Source: Hyposmocoma kahamanoa
Taxonomy: Eukaryota; Arthropoda; Insecta; Lepidoptera; Cosmopterigidae
Length of the DNA stretch: 64,000 bases
Assembly: GCF_003589595.1 (NCBI RefSeq)
Contig: NW_020654422.1
Location: forward strand, 19,859,225 to 19,923,224
Direction: 5' to 3'
The notes beneath the pieces are model-generated. The model saw only the letters and a program-made list of their open reading frames with translations, made no database searches and had not been told where the DNA came from. A program made the translations under genes and the position numbers. Of the stretch, positions 33,366 to 44,510 are shown in pieces (within the stretch, counting starts at the first letter, position 1; each line of letters begins with the position of its first letter).

Positions 33366-33629
33366 ATTGGTCGAGGGCGTTCACCCGGAATTACCAATTC
33401 GCGAAATAAACATTTCTAAATTGTATCTGGTATGGTGTTCTGGATAATGTCCCCGGGCTTCATTCCGTCGTTCTGGGAATCATATTTCAAGGACTTCCTA
33501 GTTTTCTCAAACTAGGAAACTAGTCTACCAGTTTTTTTGTGAATACTGGTTTTATAATTATTACTTTATCATCATAAAGTTTGCGTTTGTTTTAACCAAC
33601 ACTAATGAACAACTTACTTAATATTCAAC

Positions 33630-33835
33630 TTACAACAGACGAAAGTGGCGCGTCACTACGCGGCCTCATGAATGGTCTCAGATATGAGGGATAGCCGAGC
33701 ATTAAGCAAAGCCGCGGGACCGGGCTTGTCAGCCGCCGCCTTAAACGGGACGTTTTGACAACACCCGATATATGAATTGAAATATGAAAGCCGCTGATAC
33801 GAATGACTCTTGCAGCCCTCTTTAGGAATGGGCTA
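33630..33835. other. GC-rich patch, unidentified
   Basis: CpG-containing block (GTGGCGCGTCACTACGCGGC, AAAGCCGCGGGACCGGGC, CAGCCGCCGCCTTAAACGGG) in AT-rich surroundings. A minus-strand 77-codon frame covers it with no motif. It could be an old GC-rich transposon piece or a promoter-proximal region. Confidence 0.35.
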
Positions 33836-33944
33836 CTTAAATTTACCCTACAGAGCACGAACTAGCCTATGATGAAATACCTGAATATGGTTCAGTGAGT
33901 GGTGGTACACACTAAAGTCATAATAATACGAACTACATGAAACA

Positions 33945-34115
33945 AAAAACATATAGCCACAACATAGAGGTGGAATCCTAATCTACGTCAAGTTCCCCGA
34001 TGATAGAAAGGGGATGGAGGAATGATTTTATTCATTCCGTCAATTCCGCACATTTTCTGCACTGCTGCTTAAAAAAGCGCGTGTAAGCTAAATATATCAC
34101 TGCTAGGACCTTTAG
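33945..34115 (-). pseudogene. LINE C-terminal fragment
   Basis: Shares CCACAACATAGAGGTGGAA, TACGTCAAGTTCCCCGATGA and ATAGAAAGGGGATGGAGGAA with 12655-12720 of the larger LINE fragment in the same orientation. Degraded, no open frame. Confidence 0.6.
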
Positions 34116-35667
34116 AAGATTATTTCACTAATCAAGTCTTAACTTGTTTCATTTCGTATTAATCTTAGTGACCAGTACAAATTCGAATCAAGATGTGTCC
34201 TACCATAGAGAATATAAAAAATGTAGTTTTTAATCTATATGCTAAATCGAGTATAATTGATTTGAAATAATATTCCTATATTACATCAAGTAAATCCTTC
34301 AACAAGTAAATCACATTGTAAAGGTAGACGATTAGCGACTGCATCGCTACTGTATCGCGTTTGCATCGTGTTTGCATCGCTGTTAAAACTCACCGAGTGT
34401 AACCGCTCTTGGAGCCCTTACAAATAACCATAGGTTTAATTATTTCCGTGCCTACCTTTGACCAGCTTCAATGTATTGTCCGAGCAGGTTTATGACATCA
34501 AACGCAATTATGAAATTTTTAATGAACAGATAAATTGAAACAATGAAAAAAAGACTAATTTCGTTCTTGAATCATTGAAGCTCTCTCCTGAAAGTTGTCA
34601 TTTTGCAGATGTAGCTTTATTACACCAAGGGTGCGGTTGTTTACTTGTTCACTGATCAATGTAATTACGCATAACGTTTAAAAAGATAATGAAACAGATA
34701 AAGAAGTAATCCAAGCGAGTACATCTCAAAAAGTTCAACAACCACGCTCCATTGTTATTAACGATACGTTATTCAGTATTAAATGGAAATGAATCAAGAT
34801 TATTATAAATAAATTCATCACCCTTTAACCAAGTTCTCAGACGAACTGATGTCGATTTGGCGGTGTAGGACTCCGTCTCAAAGCTGGAGAAAAAAACACA
34901 ATGGGATTATGCAGCCCTAATGGTCCACCGAACATGGGCATTAAGTTCGTCATACAATATTGATGCATCGGCAATTTATGGCCGATGCACAAAGAAATCT
35001 CAAAGTCAATATCGCTTATTAATGTGTGAAGAAACTCATCTCTAGAAGCATTTCTCGTGGGCTAAGAACCGGCAAAGTAAATTCCACGCCATTGTATATA
35101 AAAACAAAATTATTTAAAAACCTACGTGTTTTTGGATATTTCATATGTTGGTTCAGAAAATGAGTACATTTGTGTTTTAGAAGGAAGTGCTAATTGCCCA
35201 CCTAAAGTCTCAAAAAGAACTTACTAAGGTCTGACTCTTTTGAGATAAAAATGTTTCGGATCCAGGATAGGTGCTATAGAAAATCGACGTATGCATGTTG
35301 TTAAAACACATTTGGTACAAGAGCAAATAGGTAGTATCTTCTGTGATATTAAGGGACGCAACTCAACACTACTAAACAAAATTAAAATAATTGGATAGAG
35401 TTGGATTTAAATCTTAAGTGTCAAGCTTCACGTACTATTGACCCTGTGATTTTTTCTTTGTTGTTAAATGAAAATTTTTGGTGACAATGAAAACAGCTCA
35501 CTATCGTGTAACAAAGACTTTAGTTAGACGATATATGTAAGATAACAAGTCCGTTATTTTTTTTATTTTTTGTTTTTGTATGTTTCGCTAGGAAACCTCT
35601 ACCATTAGTAGAGAGCTTGTTTAGAGAAATATTTATTAACAGTTTTATTGATTTGTTTACTATACAG
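34116..35667. other. AT-rich spacer
   Basis: No gene or recognised repeat. It directly precedes the exon-like block at 35668. Confidence 0.35.
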
Positions 35668-36115
35668 AATCGATCCGGAGCCTATACAATATTGTATGGC
35701 TCTTTCGTCAATTCAGGGAGGATCTTATACAATATATTTCTTATTTTAGGGGATCTACTGGAGCTACAAGTGGTAAGTATTTTTATTTGTTTCCTTCAAT
35801 TTACATATTCCCTTTTTTCTACCTGTTTATTTTACAATATTCTATATTTCACATGAGGGGTGGGGTATAAATTTCTACTAATTACTTTTATTTCTATTAT
35901 TACAAAAATGTTATTGTCATGCTAATATTTATTTTCCTATGCTACTTCTACAACATTTCGCTTAAATGTATTGCTATAATAATTCTATTTATTACATTTT
36001 TCTATACATAATATGTTACATTAAAATGAGTTTCAATGTTTTATTAACATATATTTTCTTACAGGGTTTTGTTACGATTTATTACCTTACGTGCCAGTTG
36101 AGTACAATAATTTAA
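35668..36115 (+). CDS. Candidate terminal two exons of an unidentified membrane-protein gene
   Basis: Exon A 35668-35772: acceptor ...ACTATACAG, 35 codons (NRSGAYTILYGSFVNSGRIL, then YNIFLILGDLLELQV), donor GTG|GTAAGT. Phase-0 intron of 292 bp. Exon B 36065-36115: acceptor TATTTTCTTACAG, then GFVTIYYLTCQLSTII and stop TAA at 36113. The hydrophobic C-terminus, phase-0 intron and T..Y....Q spacing loosely resemble the last exons of insect gustatory receptors (TYhhhhhQF), but the match is weak and no upstream exons were found. A second copy of exon A's end (37970-38263) differs synonymously (TTA/TTG Leu) while staying open. It could be a gene relic or part of a repeat. Confidence 0.25.
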
Positions 36116-36222
36116 GAAAATGTCCCTTTGTTTGCTACACATTATTTCACTTATGTTTTCTATTGCCAAGTTGGAGTCCATTTTGTGTTCTATGTCAAGT
36201 CTTTTCAGCAAGTCCCTTATTT

Positions 36223-36320
36223 AGAAGTCGATAGCTCGAAATCAATTTTTTCTCGTATTAATACGGTTCATTTTACTTAAGTCGAACGGCACTTACGGAA
36301 CGGCGCAGAATTTTTGTTAT
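36223..36320 (+). repeat. YX repeat, left fragment
   Basis: GATAGCTCGAAATCAATTTT, CTCGTATTAATACGGTTCAT and GAACGGCACT align with 9255-9330. Confidence 0.5.
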
Positions 36321-36352
36321 GTCAGAAATAAATGCTTATTATTATTATTAAT

Positions 36353-36548
36353 ACGCACACTCATAGCCCCGCACTAAGGAAACCCTGTATCACGTGTACT
36401 ATGGACACACACATAGACAACCACAAATTACACCCAAAGTCACGAGAGAAATAAATGTAGGCCATTCGAATATTTCTCCTAGCCCAGGAATCGCACTCGG
36501 GACCTCTACATGGCAGTCCAGCATAGTAACCGTTCCGCCATGCAGGCA
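36353..36548 (-). mobile_element. S1 SINE, full-length, diverged
   Basis: Antisense from ACGCACACTCATAGCC to CCATGCAGGCA. Box B has decayed (GGAATCGCACT in antisense). A (TTA)n run sits at its 3' side. Confidence 0.8.
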
Positions 36549-36908
36549 GTGATAATTGATCTATTGTAAATGTGCTCTTTTTTTAACAAACGATTTTTTC
36601 TTTTTTTTATGTTTGAGATAGATATATTAATTGTTCCGTCTATATTAGTTGATCTACGGGTGAATTATAAACTGCATTCAAGCATACTAAATTAATATGT
36701 GTTGTTCAAAAATAATATTTGATCCTCTATTTTATTATTGGTATTTTCTTTTATCTATTGATGACATTTAAAATGTAAATATTTTGATATTGATTTCCTA
36801 ATCAATCTTGGTTTATTGCTTGCGCCCTTCATTCAGAACATGTTTTCTGGTCAAATTATATCATAATTATTATAATATTAGTATGCAAATATAATAATAT
36901 TTACTTAT

Positions 36909-37060
36909 GAAATGAAATTATTTTTCCGAATTTAAATCGCGTATATTTGTTTTTCCAAACAAACCAAAGTCTCGGGGCCTTTATACGCGATTTAAATCCA
37001 GAAAAATAGCTTCATTTCCCATGTGTAACATTCGCGATTGCCTAAAACCTAAGATCTCAA
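36909..37060. mobile_element. M3 element, palindromic copy
   Basis: Left arm 36909-36945 (ATTTTTCCGAATTTAAATCG) and right arm 36982-37019 (CGATTTAAATCCAGAAAAAT) are inverted copies of the same M3 segment. The usual CGGGCCCTTTACAGG centre is reduced to CGGGGCCTTTATACG. Confidence 0.6.
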
Positions 37061-37942
37061 TATATACTTACTTTTAAAAAAAACTATTAGAGTTAATTTA
37101 TAGAAATCTAACATTTTTTGCATAGTTCACAAACAAATTAAAATGTGCATTGATTTAATTTACTTAATGTCTCAGAGAAAACGGATCAATCATTAAAAAA
37201 GACAACCGTGTACATTTTTTGCCTGCTGCTTTTGCAAATTTAAAATCACCATTTAAATAAATACCAATATAGTCCTAAAAAGAAACGAGGGTCGCGAGGA
37301 TAAGAAGAATCGCTCGATTAAAGTGAAATTTATGTTACCAGCTCTCACCCTATCATGTTGACATATTTTTATAAACCTCCTAAAGCTCGTTAGCAAAATA
37401 TTCCGTAGCCATCGACAGAATACAATTGAATGTCGTCGTCAAAAACATAAGTCATCAGTTTAATAACATTGAATCGGACTTTATGTTTATTCGTTTTATG
37501 AACGAGCAAGAAGGGACTATTCTCACTGACTTTAAACTTAAAACACAAATGAGGAGACGCGTTTTAAAAGCTCCTTTTCATTGAAGTCATCTCAACGTTG
37601 ACTTTAATCTGCTTTAAATCAGAAAACATTCGCTTCCAAAGCACGTTCCTCGATTGAATAAGATTTAATCTGTTTACTTTAAAAACAGGAATCTCTGTCT
37701 TCTTCATTGAATTCCTTAATCGTTGAATAATTTACTGGCGCATGCTTTATTCTGGGCCACATTTGAATGACATGCATTGCTAATGCTTTACAATGAAGCC
37801 ACTTTTAAAACGATGCCTTGTCTGTTTAGGAACTATTCTCAAATAATTAACCTTCTAAGGCCTCGTTTATATCAAAATGTGAAGTAATTTAAACCCACAC
37901 CATATTATTCCTACCACTGTGCATTGTATTGATTTTTTACAT
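37061..37942. other. Spacer
   Basis: No supported gene or recognised repeat. Confidence 0.35.
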
Positions 37943-38263
37943 GATACCAAATGACAGGACGAACATGGAAATCTTATACAATATATTTCTTATTTTGGGG
38001 GATCTACTGGAGCTACAAGTGGTAAGTATTTTTATTTGTTTCCTTCAATTTACATATTTCCTTTTTTCTACCTGTTTATTTTACAATATTCTATGTTTCA
38101 CATGAGGGGTGGGGTACAAATTTCTACTAATTACTTTTATTTCTATTATTACAAACTTATTTAATTTTATTACTTATTTTAATGTTATTGTCATACTAAT
38201 ATTTATTTTCCTATGCTACTTCTACAACATTTCGCTTAAATGTATTGCTATAATAATTCTATT
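37943..38263 (+). repeat. Duplicate of the 35.7-kb exon-like block, joined to an S3 remnant
   Basis: 37943-37970 is an antisense S3 tail (GATACCAAATGACAGGACG). From 37972 the sequence matches 35730-35990 at high identity: ATCTTATACAATATATTTCT, GGGGATCTACTGGAGCTACA, donor GGTAAGTATTTTTATTTG and the start of the intron. It keeps the reading frame (ILYNIFLILGDLLELQV) and the donor. It carries 25 bp of extra sequence near 38157 and stops where an S1 SINE begins. There is no second exon. Confidence 0.7.
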
Positions 38264-38274
38264 TTTTTTTTTTA

Positions 38275-38477
38275 ACGCACACACTCAACATTGCCCCGCA
38301 CTAGGGAAACCCTGTGTCGCGGGTGCCATGGACACACACATAGACAACCACAAATTACACCCAAACTCACGAGAGAAATAAATGTAGGCCATACAAATAT
38401 TTCTCCAGGCCCGGGAATCGAACCCGGGGACCTCAGCGTGGCAGTCCGGTATGGTAACCGTTCGGCCACGGAGGCAG
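38275..38477 (-). mobile_element. S1 SINE, full-length, well preserved
   Basis: Antisense from AACGCACACACTCAACATTG to GGCCACGGAGGCAG, with intact box B complement GGAATCGAACC and box A complement CCGTTCGGCCA. Preceded by a T-run of about 12 that may be part of the insertion tail. Confidence 0.85.
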
Positions 38478-38924
38478 TTGAATCTGTCTGGCACTTCTTA
38501 GATATGTATTTTGTAGTAAGATAGTTCAAATGTGGAAGCTCTTTCCCGATAATCCCCACCCCGCTCCTGCATTTTGCATCGGACTAGTATTTACGCTTTG
38601 TTCTGTTATCACAGACTGATCACCGTTTAGAATGATTTATTTTTGTACGAAAATAAAATATGATGCATGCAGTTCAAAAGTCATGGAAATTGTTGTTTAC
38701 GTTGTTGTTAGATTACTAAATTATTAAAATAGCTCTGCGAATTTGTTCATATTAAACAAATAAGCCTGTATATTCAATACCTTGACGATATAATTATACA
38801 TTGCACAATTTAAAAGTGAGAGTATGTGTAATTAATGTACAATTCAAAGTTCATTTTAGCGCTCTTCCCATTGTAGTTTTCACAATATTAGTCTCAATTT
38901 ACAACAATAAGTTTTTTTAAAGCC

Positions 38925-39094
38925 TAAGGAAATCCTATATCGCGGGTGCTATGGACATACACATAGACAACCACAAATTGCACCTCAAACTCACGAGATA
39001 AATAAATGTAGGCCATACAAATATTTCTCCCGGCCCGGGAATTGAACCATCTGCGTGACATTCCAGTATAGTAACCGTTCGGCCTGAGGCAGTT
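38925..39094 (-). mobile_element. S1 SINE, truncated and diverged
   Basis: Lacks the terminal CGCACACACTCAT. Has ATCGCGGGTGCTATGGACA, CAAATATTTCTCCCGGCCC and CCGTTCGGCCTGAGGCAG. Small deletions remove most of the region between box B and the anticodon arm. Confidence 0.75.
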
Positions 39095-39215
39095 TTAACA
39101 TTAGATTTAGACTCTATTTTTGAACCTGCATAAGCCTTTTGTTTATTTGTACGTCAGCTGTATCGTGTTTGCGAGCCTGCATAATGAGCACTCTATGACC
39201 TACTCTCTAAATATA

Positions 39216-39602
39216 ATATAATTTATATAAATTTTTATTGAATTGATATTCAATTATTTTTTTATTTTGTGAAATTATTCCACTAGTTTGTTATAACACA
39301 GTTTGACATCTCTCGCCAGGACTGGTAGCTGTAAAGGTACTAACTGGGTGATAAATCTGTAATAGTTTTCTCATAGATGGCGCTACGACTAAAAAGTCGT
39401 TGAAAGACCAAGTACAAAGACACGACGCAAGCACATAGAAAAATTCGTGAGGTCCGTTGGTTCGTTCCGTGTCTTAGTTGGTATAGCGTCTGGCGCGGTA
39501 TGCAAGAAGACGCGTCGGTTCGAATCTGACCGGATCGAAGGAATTTTTTCTGAGTGTTTTTTCTGAGTGTTCGATCTTTGTATTAATAATTATATATAAT
39601 TT
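39216..39602 (+). mobile_element. S2 element, full-length
   Basis: Sense S2 with all landmarks: TCTCGCCAGGACTGGTAGCT, GCGCTACGACTAAAAAGTCG, CCGTGTCTTAGTTGGTATAG (box A), CGGTTCGAATCTGACCGG (box B, one change), TTCTGAGTGTTTTTTCTGAG and TGTATTAATAATTAT. ATATAATTT flanks it (39216-39224 and 39594-39602), a possible 9-bp TSD, although in low-complexity sequence. Confidence 0.8.
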
Positions 39603-39617
39603 GCTAACACTTTCATA

Positions 39618-39830
39618 TCAGGCACCGTTAAATAAAACCATAAAAGGAAATGCAAAATCAAGTGCAATGGATGGAATCCGGTAGTCCCTCATTTCTTTTA
39701 AATCATATTTAGTGAATTTACCATCAGGCGTAATTATGCAAAAAGGTACGCTATATGTCATTATCGAGTGTAATTGTCTCAATATAATAAAACTTCCGTT
39801 TATACTTTCAAAAATAAACTCAGAGAGCAC
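39618..39830 (-). CDS. Open frame of 70 codons, unidentified
   Basis: Minus-strand frame bounded by stops, without an ATG at its start: EFIFESINGSFIILRQLHSI, then MTYSVPFCIITPDGKFTKYD and LKEMRDYRIPSIALDFAFPF. The composition is protein-like, with a hydrophilic middle and hydrophobic end. An internal Met at residue 24 is possible. I see no splice sites that decide it and recognise no family. A fossil exon or transposon fragment is as likely as a gene. Confidence 0.2.
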   Translation of the reverse strand: MLSEFIFESINGSFIILRQLHSIMTYSVPFCIITPDGKFTKYDLKEMRDYRIPSIALDFAFPFMVLFNGA

Positions 39831-40176
39831 ATTTTAATAATGCAAAATACGCCTGGAGAAACATAAAATACATAAAGACGTAGTAAACTAATTGAAAACG
39901 CTGTAGGCACATGACAATTTTATTTTTCTGATCTAATTGAGTTATTTATATGTTGTACCTATTTTAATTGCGCGTCCACAATTTTTTATATTCTTTTTAA
40001 TTTAATTTGTAATTTTTATTTTTAAATCGGCCACTTCGAAGAGGGTCCACTGAAAACCAGCGCTATGGGCCCGCCGCAGTATTTACTGAGTTAGGCCCTT
40101 TTGAGAGCAATACACGTTAAGCATAAAATCATATTGTACTTGTAACATGTACAAACACATGCTGAATAAATTTATT

Positions 40177-41080
40177 TTCTTTAAAGATAAAGATAAAGAT
40201 CGATTTATTTGTGGAAGTAGGTACAATAAGTTCATCAGATCAGTTCAATACATTAACAGTCCTACTACAACCAATTTCGTCGAAACATACAAATATAATT
40301 AGTGGTGGTCGCATAATGTACAAAATATTATAATTAAAAACTGTCAAAAACTAGTAAACATGCAAAGAAAAAATATAATAAAAATTAGTAAAAATTAACA
40401 ATGTCAAAAATAAAGCGAAAAATCATGTTAATGTCAAACTTACATAATTTACATTTCTAAGCCTCCATAAAATATGTGCATGTCAAAAATTAATAAAAGT
40501 CAATAATAACATAAATTAGTCAAATACATCTGTAATCTTATGTAATCTTACTAGATATAAAAACAATTATAATTGGGCCCTAAATCCATCTCGTATTCAT
40601 ATAGATAGATAGATAGATAGAATACATTTATTGACTTACCACAAGCACACACAATAATATGAAACAACAAATAAATAATGAAAGAAAGAAGACAAAAAAA
40701 AACTCAAAACAAAACATACAAAATAACAAAAAAGGTATGAAATAAAATAAGTATACACAATAAACGACATATATCTACAATTAATTAAAAAACAAGTTGT
40801 GAGTGCTGCAGCATATAATCATTTATATTATAAAAACATTTATCAATTAAATACTGCTTACATTTATTCTTAAACAAATCTACATGTAATTAACGGATAG
40901 ATTTTGGGACTCTATTATATAATCTTGGCAGCATACAGAGCACTCTTTTTGACATAAATGCAGTTTTATGTGGCATCATACATAGATACTGCATCATTAT
41001 CTCTTCTATTCCTACGTCTTACTTCCATAAGTTTGTTGAACAGATTAGGGTTTGTTTTGACAAATAATACTGGTTCTAGA
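40177..41080 (-). mobile_element. Two adjacent LINE 3' ends with simple-repeat tails
   Basis: On the minus strand one tail is (CTTTAT)n at 40177-40205, preceded by AT-rich UTR-like sequence to about 40560. The other is (CTAT)n at 40601-40620, preceded by AATAAATGTATT and UTR-like sequence to about 41080. The motif GAGTGCTGCAGCA at about 40800 recurs at 46835, supporting a shared repeat. No coding part recognised. Confidence 0.45.
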
Positions 41081-41254
41081 ATATACAAAGATGGCGCCGT
41101 TAGTATATATTTTTTTAAATTTTTTATTTTTTTAAAAACTTTCTTTCTTTCCTTTGCGAAATTCGCATTATTCATAATTATTTTTCATACTTTTAATAGT
41201 CTTTATCACCTTCGGCGCTAAAGTAAGGGCGTAACAAGCCCTTTTTTGTTTCAG

Positions 41255-41452
41255 TGTAAATCAGTACGTTTCCTCGGTAATAAAAGGTATTTAGATGGTA
41301 CACGTGACGACAGCCGCTGGAGGCAATGTGGACGCAAATTATGGCAATCTGGACACCTACGAGGCGCTAACTGGGCATCCCACCCTACAATTTGCGGGAC
41401 GTGCAGCGCAAAGTGGGCAGACGCTTACGGCGGCCACTGCGCCTGTACAGAG
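41255..41452 (+). CDS. Candidate first coding exon, unidentified protein
   Basis: Acceptor-like TTTTTTGTTTCAG ends at 41254 and a strong donor AG|GTGAGA follows 41452. ATG at 41295, immediately after an in-frame TAG (41292-41294), opens 52 codons plus 2 nt: MVHVTTAAGGNVDANYGNLD, TYEALTGHPTLQFAGRAAQS, GQTLTAATAPVQ. The sequence is Ala/Thr/Gly-rich, with balanced codon use, no repeat similarity and no matching copy elsewhere in the window. 41255-41294 would be 5' UTR. Low-complexity, Thr/Ala/Gln-rich N-termini are common in nuclear regulatory proteins, but I recognise no family. Downstream exons are not identified; the CpG-rich patch at 42.6-43.1 kb lies in its presumed first coding intron. Confidence 0.4.
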
Positions 41453-42639
41453 GTGAGAACTAAATGCGGGCACTGATTTTCTTTAATTTACACACACGGA
41501 GAATATCTAACAATCACGTGGGGCAATTACTAAGCTATATTCATACTGCAAACTAGACATAGGGGAAAAGCGTTACATTTCTGTCACTGCGACTATAGTC
41601 GAAAAAAGTACAGCGACAAATCACCGTGATTTTGTCATGCATGTCGCTTACAACACGATATCGCCGGGGATAGTGCTAATCCGCGTATGTGGCATTGGTA
41701 AAGGGCGCGTATCAGCACGTACCAAATGTTTTACAGGAGAGGGATTTAACGGTATTACTTTGTTATTTCAATGGTTACAACTCTGATTTTTGCACAGTAT
41801 ACATAAATTTATGTTGTTTACGGACTGATAACAATAGATTCCCGCTAATCGAAATCACGCTAATTTCGTTGCCACAACATTTACGCGGATTTCATTTGAC
41901 CACAAAATTTCCGTTATTTCAGTTACTCGTACACGTACCACCATACACGTGGATATTTTATTTTTTTTGGCAAGCGACTACTCTCTAATATTTACTCATT
42001 TTGATGTAACGTCTAATTTCATTTGAAAAATTGATCCGCAATAAACTTCATAGTTTTACAGGCTTGTTGTTTATGTAAAAATAAAATAATGAGTTGCGCA
42101 GTCGCCATTCTCTGATCGCGATTTGATGATGATTTTGTTTGTAAAATACGTCGTATGCGCATGTCGTGACGAGAGTGACGGAGACAGTTAGTGGAATAAA
42201 TGAACAACCTATATGATTTTGGAACGTCGTACCTTCGTGAAAAGTGATATATTTTTTTAATATAATGTGTGTCGATGTCGCTAATGGACATTTGCAACAT
42301 CAGATGAGCTGCCTATGCGTTGCCAGCCTTTGAGAGTCCTGTAAACACGCTTTTTGAAGAACACCATGTCATAGCGCAAAGAAAACACTTCAGGAGAAAG
42401 ATCATTCCACATCTTGCAGCTTCAAGGATATTATTTAATGGCTGTGATTTTTTCATCGTGACTTATTTATCACCCAACTCTACTGCAAACTACAAACGTA
42501 CACAGTTCATAGAAGAAAATAATCTTAAGTCTCGTCTTGTCTATTATTTTTTCTACTACGCAAGGTGCACTTTCTTCTGTACAATTTTAATAATTACAGT
42601 TAAACACGGAATCAAATTACCTATAAATAATAAGACAGA

Positions 42640-43075
42640 AGCGTTCAAAGGAGCAACCGAACGGAAGATGCCGTCGATAAGCCAAAATCGGGATGGTAGT
42701 GCGGCTGCCGAACGCAACCGTGTGTAATACAGTCGATATCGGCCCCAGCGCAGGCGCGACCGGACGCCTACCGCTCGCCGCCGCGTGCGCATCCCGCTAA
42801 ACAATAGCAATAACAAAAGGAAACCACCGATCGCCTTTACAATCATCTCTGCAATCTCCGCACCGAGCAATCTTGCAAATATTTATTATATGTCAAAACA
42901 ATATGCCGAAATGGAACGCTTATTGCGGTTTTTACAAATGTGCCTGGTTTGCTTCGAGCGCTCGTTAGCGTGAGGTACGACGTATTGTAGGGGTACAATG
43001 GGGGGCGGAGCGCTGCCTGCGGCGCCTGCGCAGCGCGGGACAACGCAACCACACCGTTCCACATTTAAATCAATG
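42640..43075. promoter_or_regulatory. CpG-rich patch, possible promoter or enhancer
   Basis: Two GC/CpG clusters (42740-42795, CGACCGGACGCCTACCGCTC; 42995-43050, GGGGGGCGGAGCGCTGCCTG) contain GC-box-like GGGGCGGAGC and TGCGCAGCGC. A minus-strand ATG at about 42846 opens 96 codons beginning MIVKAIGGFLLLLLLFSGMR, which looks like a signal peptide but then becomes Arg-rich and unlike a known protein. Possibly a chance frame. The patch lies 1.2-1.6 kb downstream of the candidate exon at 41295. Confidence 0.3.
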
Positions 43076-44064
43076 ACATACGAGAACTATTCCACCAGAA
43101 CAAACAGGCTCATCATGGTGGTGAAATAATGTTTTGCTAAAGAAGAGCCTCGTCGTGGGCGAGAGGTTGTGGAAGGTAAATTATCCTTATATATTGCCTT
43201 ATTTTCCTATAAGTATTGATATCCAGACACAAAAAAAGGACGTCGTGTTTGAACCCAAGATATACAGTACACAACGGCGTTACAAGTACGCTCAAAACAT
43301 AAAAATTCTGTTTGATCATATTTACAAATGTCCAATCCCCTTTATTATGAAGAAGGCGCAACAATGTCAAAAATATAATTAAAAGACGCAATTAAAAACA
43401 GCCGACGTGCAAATTTCAACTGCGGCTTTAATACTGCATCTCGTCAGTGTACGTACGTGTCAAGAATTCATATGTGGCAAGGATGGTCCTTCTTTTTTAT
43501 ATCTCATTAAGTCTTGATAAAGAAATAATCATAAGATACTAACATGAAAAGTCCCGTTCGTTCATAAATGTTTCGATATTGGCTACACAGGCGCGTGGCG
43601 GTCGCGAGCTGCTGGTTTACGACAAAATAATATTCTTTAATTATAATGGAGCGTCGTGGAGTAAAAAGGCGGTGCACGCGACAACTGTATTAAATTTTAA
43701 TGGAATAACTGATGCACCTGCACGATTCTGGAATCGAGTTTGCAGAACAGGCATGTATCTGATTCCGAAAACGCCAAAAATGAAATTAATGAATGAATTT
43801 TTCACCGAACAACATTTCAACGGCATAAGTTATACTTTTTATATGTAAACGGGACAGAATTAAGCTTCCTCCAGCCGTATTTAGTTTTCGTGATGTTAGC
43901 TAATAGACTACTGAACCAAAATGTGGATGAAATAAACGAAGTGTTGTATAAAGTGATAAAGTCACTTGTTTCCATTTGTTCTTAACAACTAATTTTGTCA
44001 TGTCGTAATTGATTCTATCAAGAATCTTACTTGGCTTTCCTTAAAGTCCTTTTTTCCAGTGAAG
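43076..44064. other. Spacer
   Basis: Several frames of 60-90 codons (e.g. 43579-43848) show no motif. No repeat recognised. Confidence 0.3.
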
Positions 44065-44240
44065 AGTTCTAATAATTCTGATAAGTATAATAAAATCTGT
44101 GGTAAGCTCCTTAATATTCTGATAATTGTAATAAAAATCTGTGTTAAGCACCATAATATTCTGATAATTCTGATAATTATAATACAATTTGTGTTATGCT
44201 CACTCATATTCTGATAATTATAATAAAAATCTGTGTTAAA
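44065..44240. repeat. Minisatellite, about 42-bp unit, four copies
   Basis: The unit contains TATTCTGATAATTGTAATAA, AAATCTGTGTTAAGC. Copies start near 44070, 44110, 44150 and 44205. The third has an extra TTCTGATAA. Confidence 0.75.
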
Positions 44241-44324
44241 ACTTAATTATGTATATAAATTTCCGAAATGAGATTTTACTTAAAATAATCTTCGACGATT
44301 CAGTAGATAGCACTGTAGCCGACA

Positions 44325-44510
44325 TGTAAGCTCCGGTTTCGTTTACCGGTTATACCAATTTAGGATGGGAACATCGTGTCTTTGCGGTAAACATCCAACA
44401 TATCCTGATAGTACGGTTTCGTTATAGTTCCATATTCGGTGTAAAGAAAATTCGAACAAACATTTTTTCGGAAAAAAAATTGAGTTTGTGACAGGTTACC
44501 ATTCAGCAGG
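44325..44510 (-). repeat. Z repeat, inverted right part
   Basis: The reverse complement matches 9975-10110 (AACTCAATTTTTTTTCCGAA, AACGAAACCGTACTATCAGG, TGTTGGATGTTTACCGCAAA). Confidence 0.6.

Noticed and set aside
42320..42727. 135-codon plus-strand frame
   Set aside because: No ATG-anchored conserved domain, irregular composition, no splice context; it runs into the CpG patch by chance.
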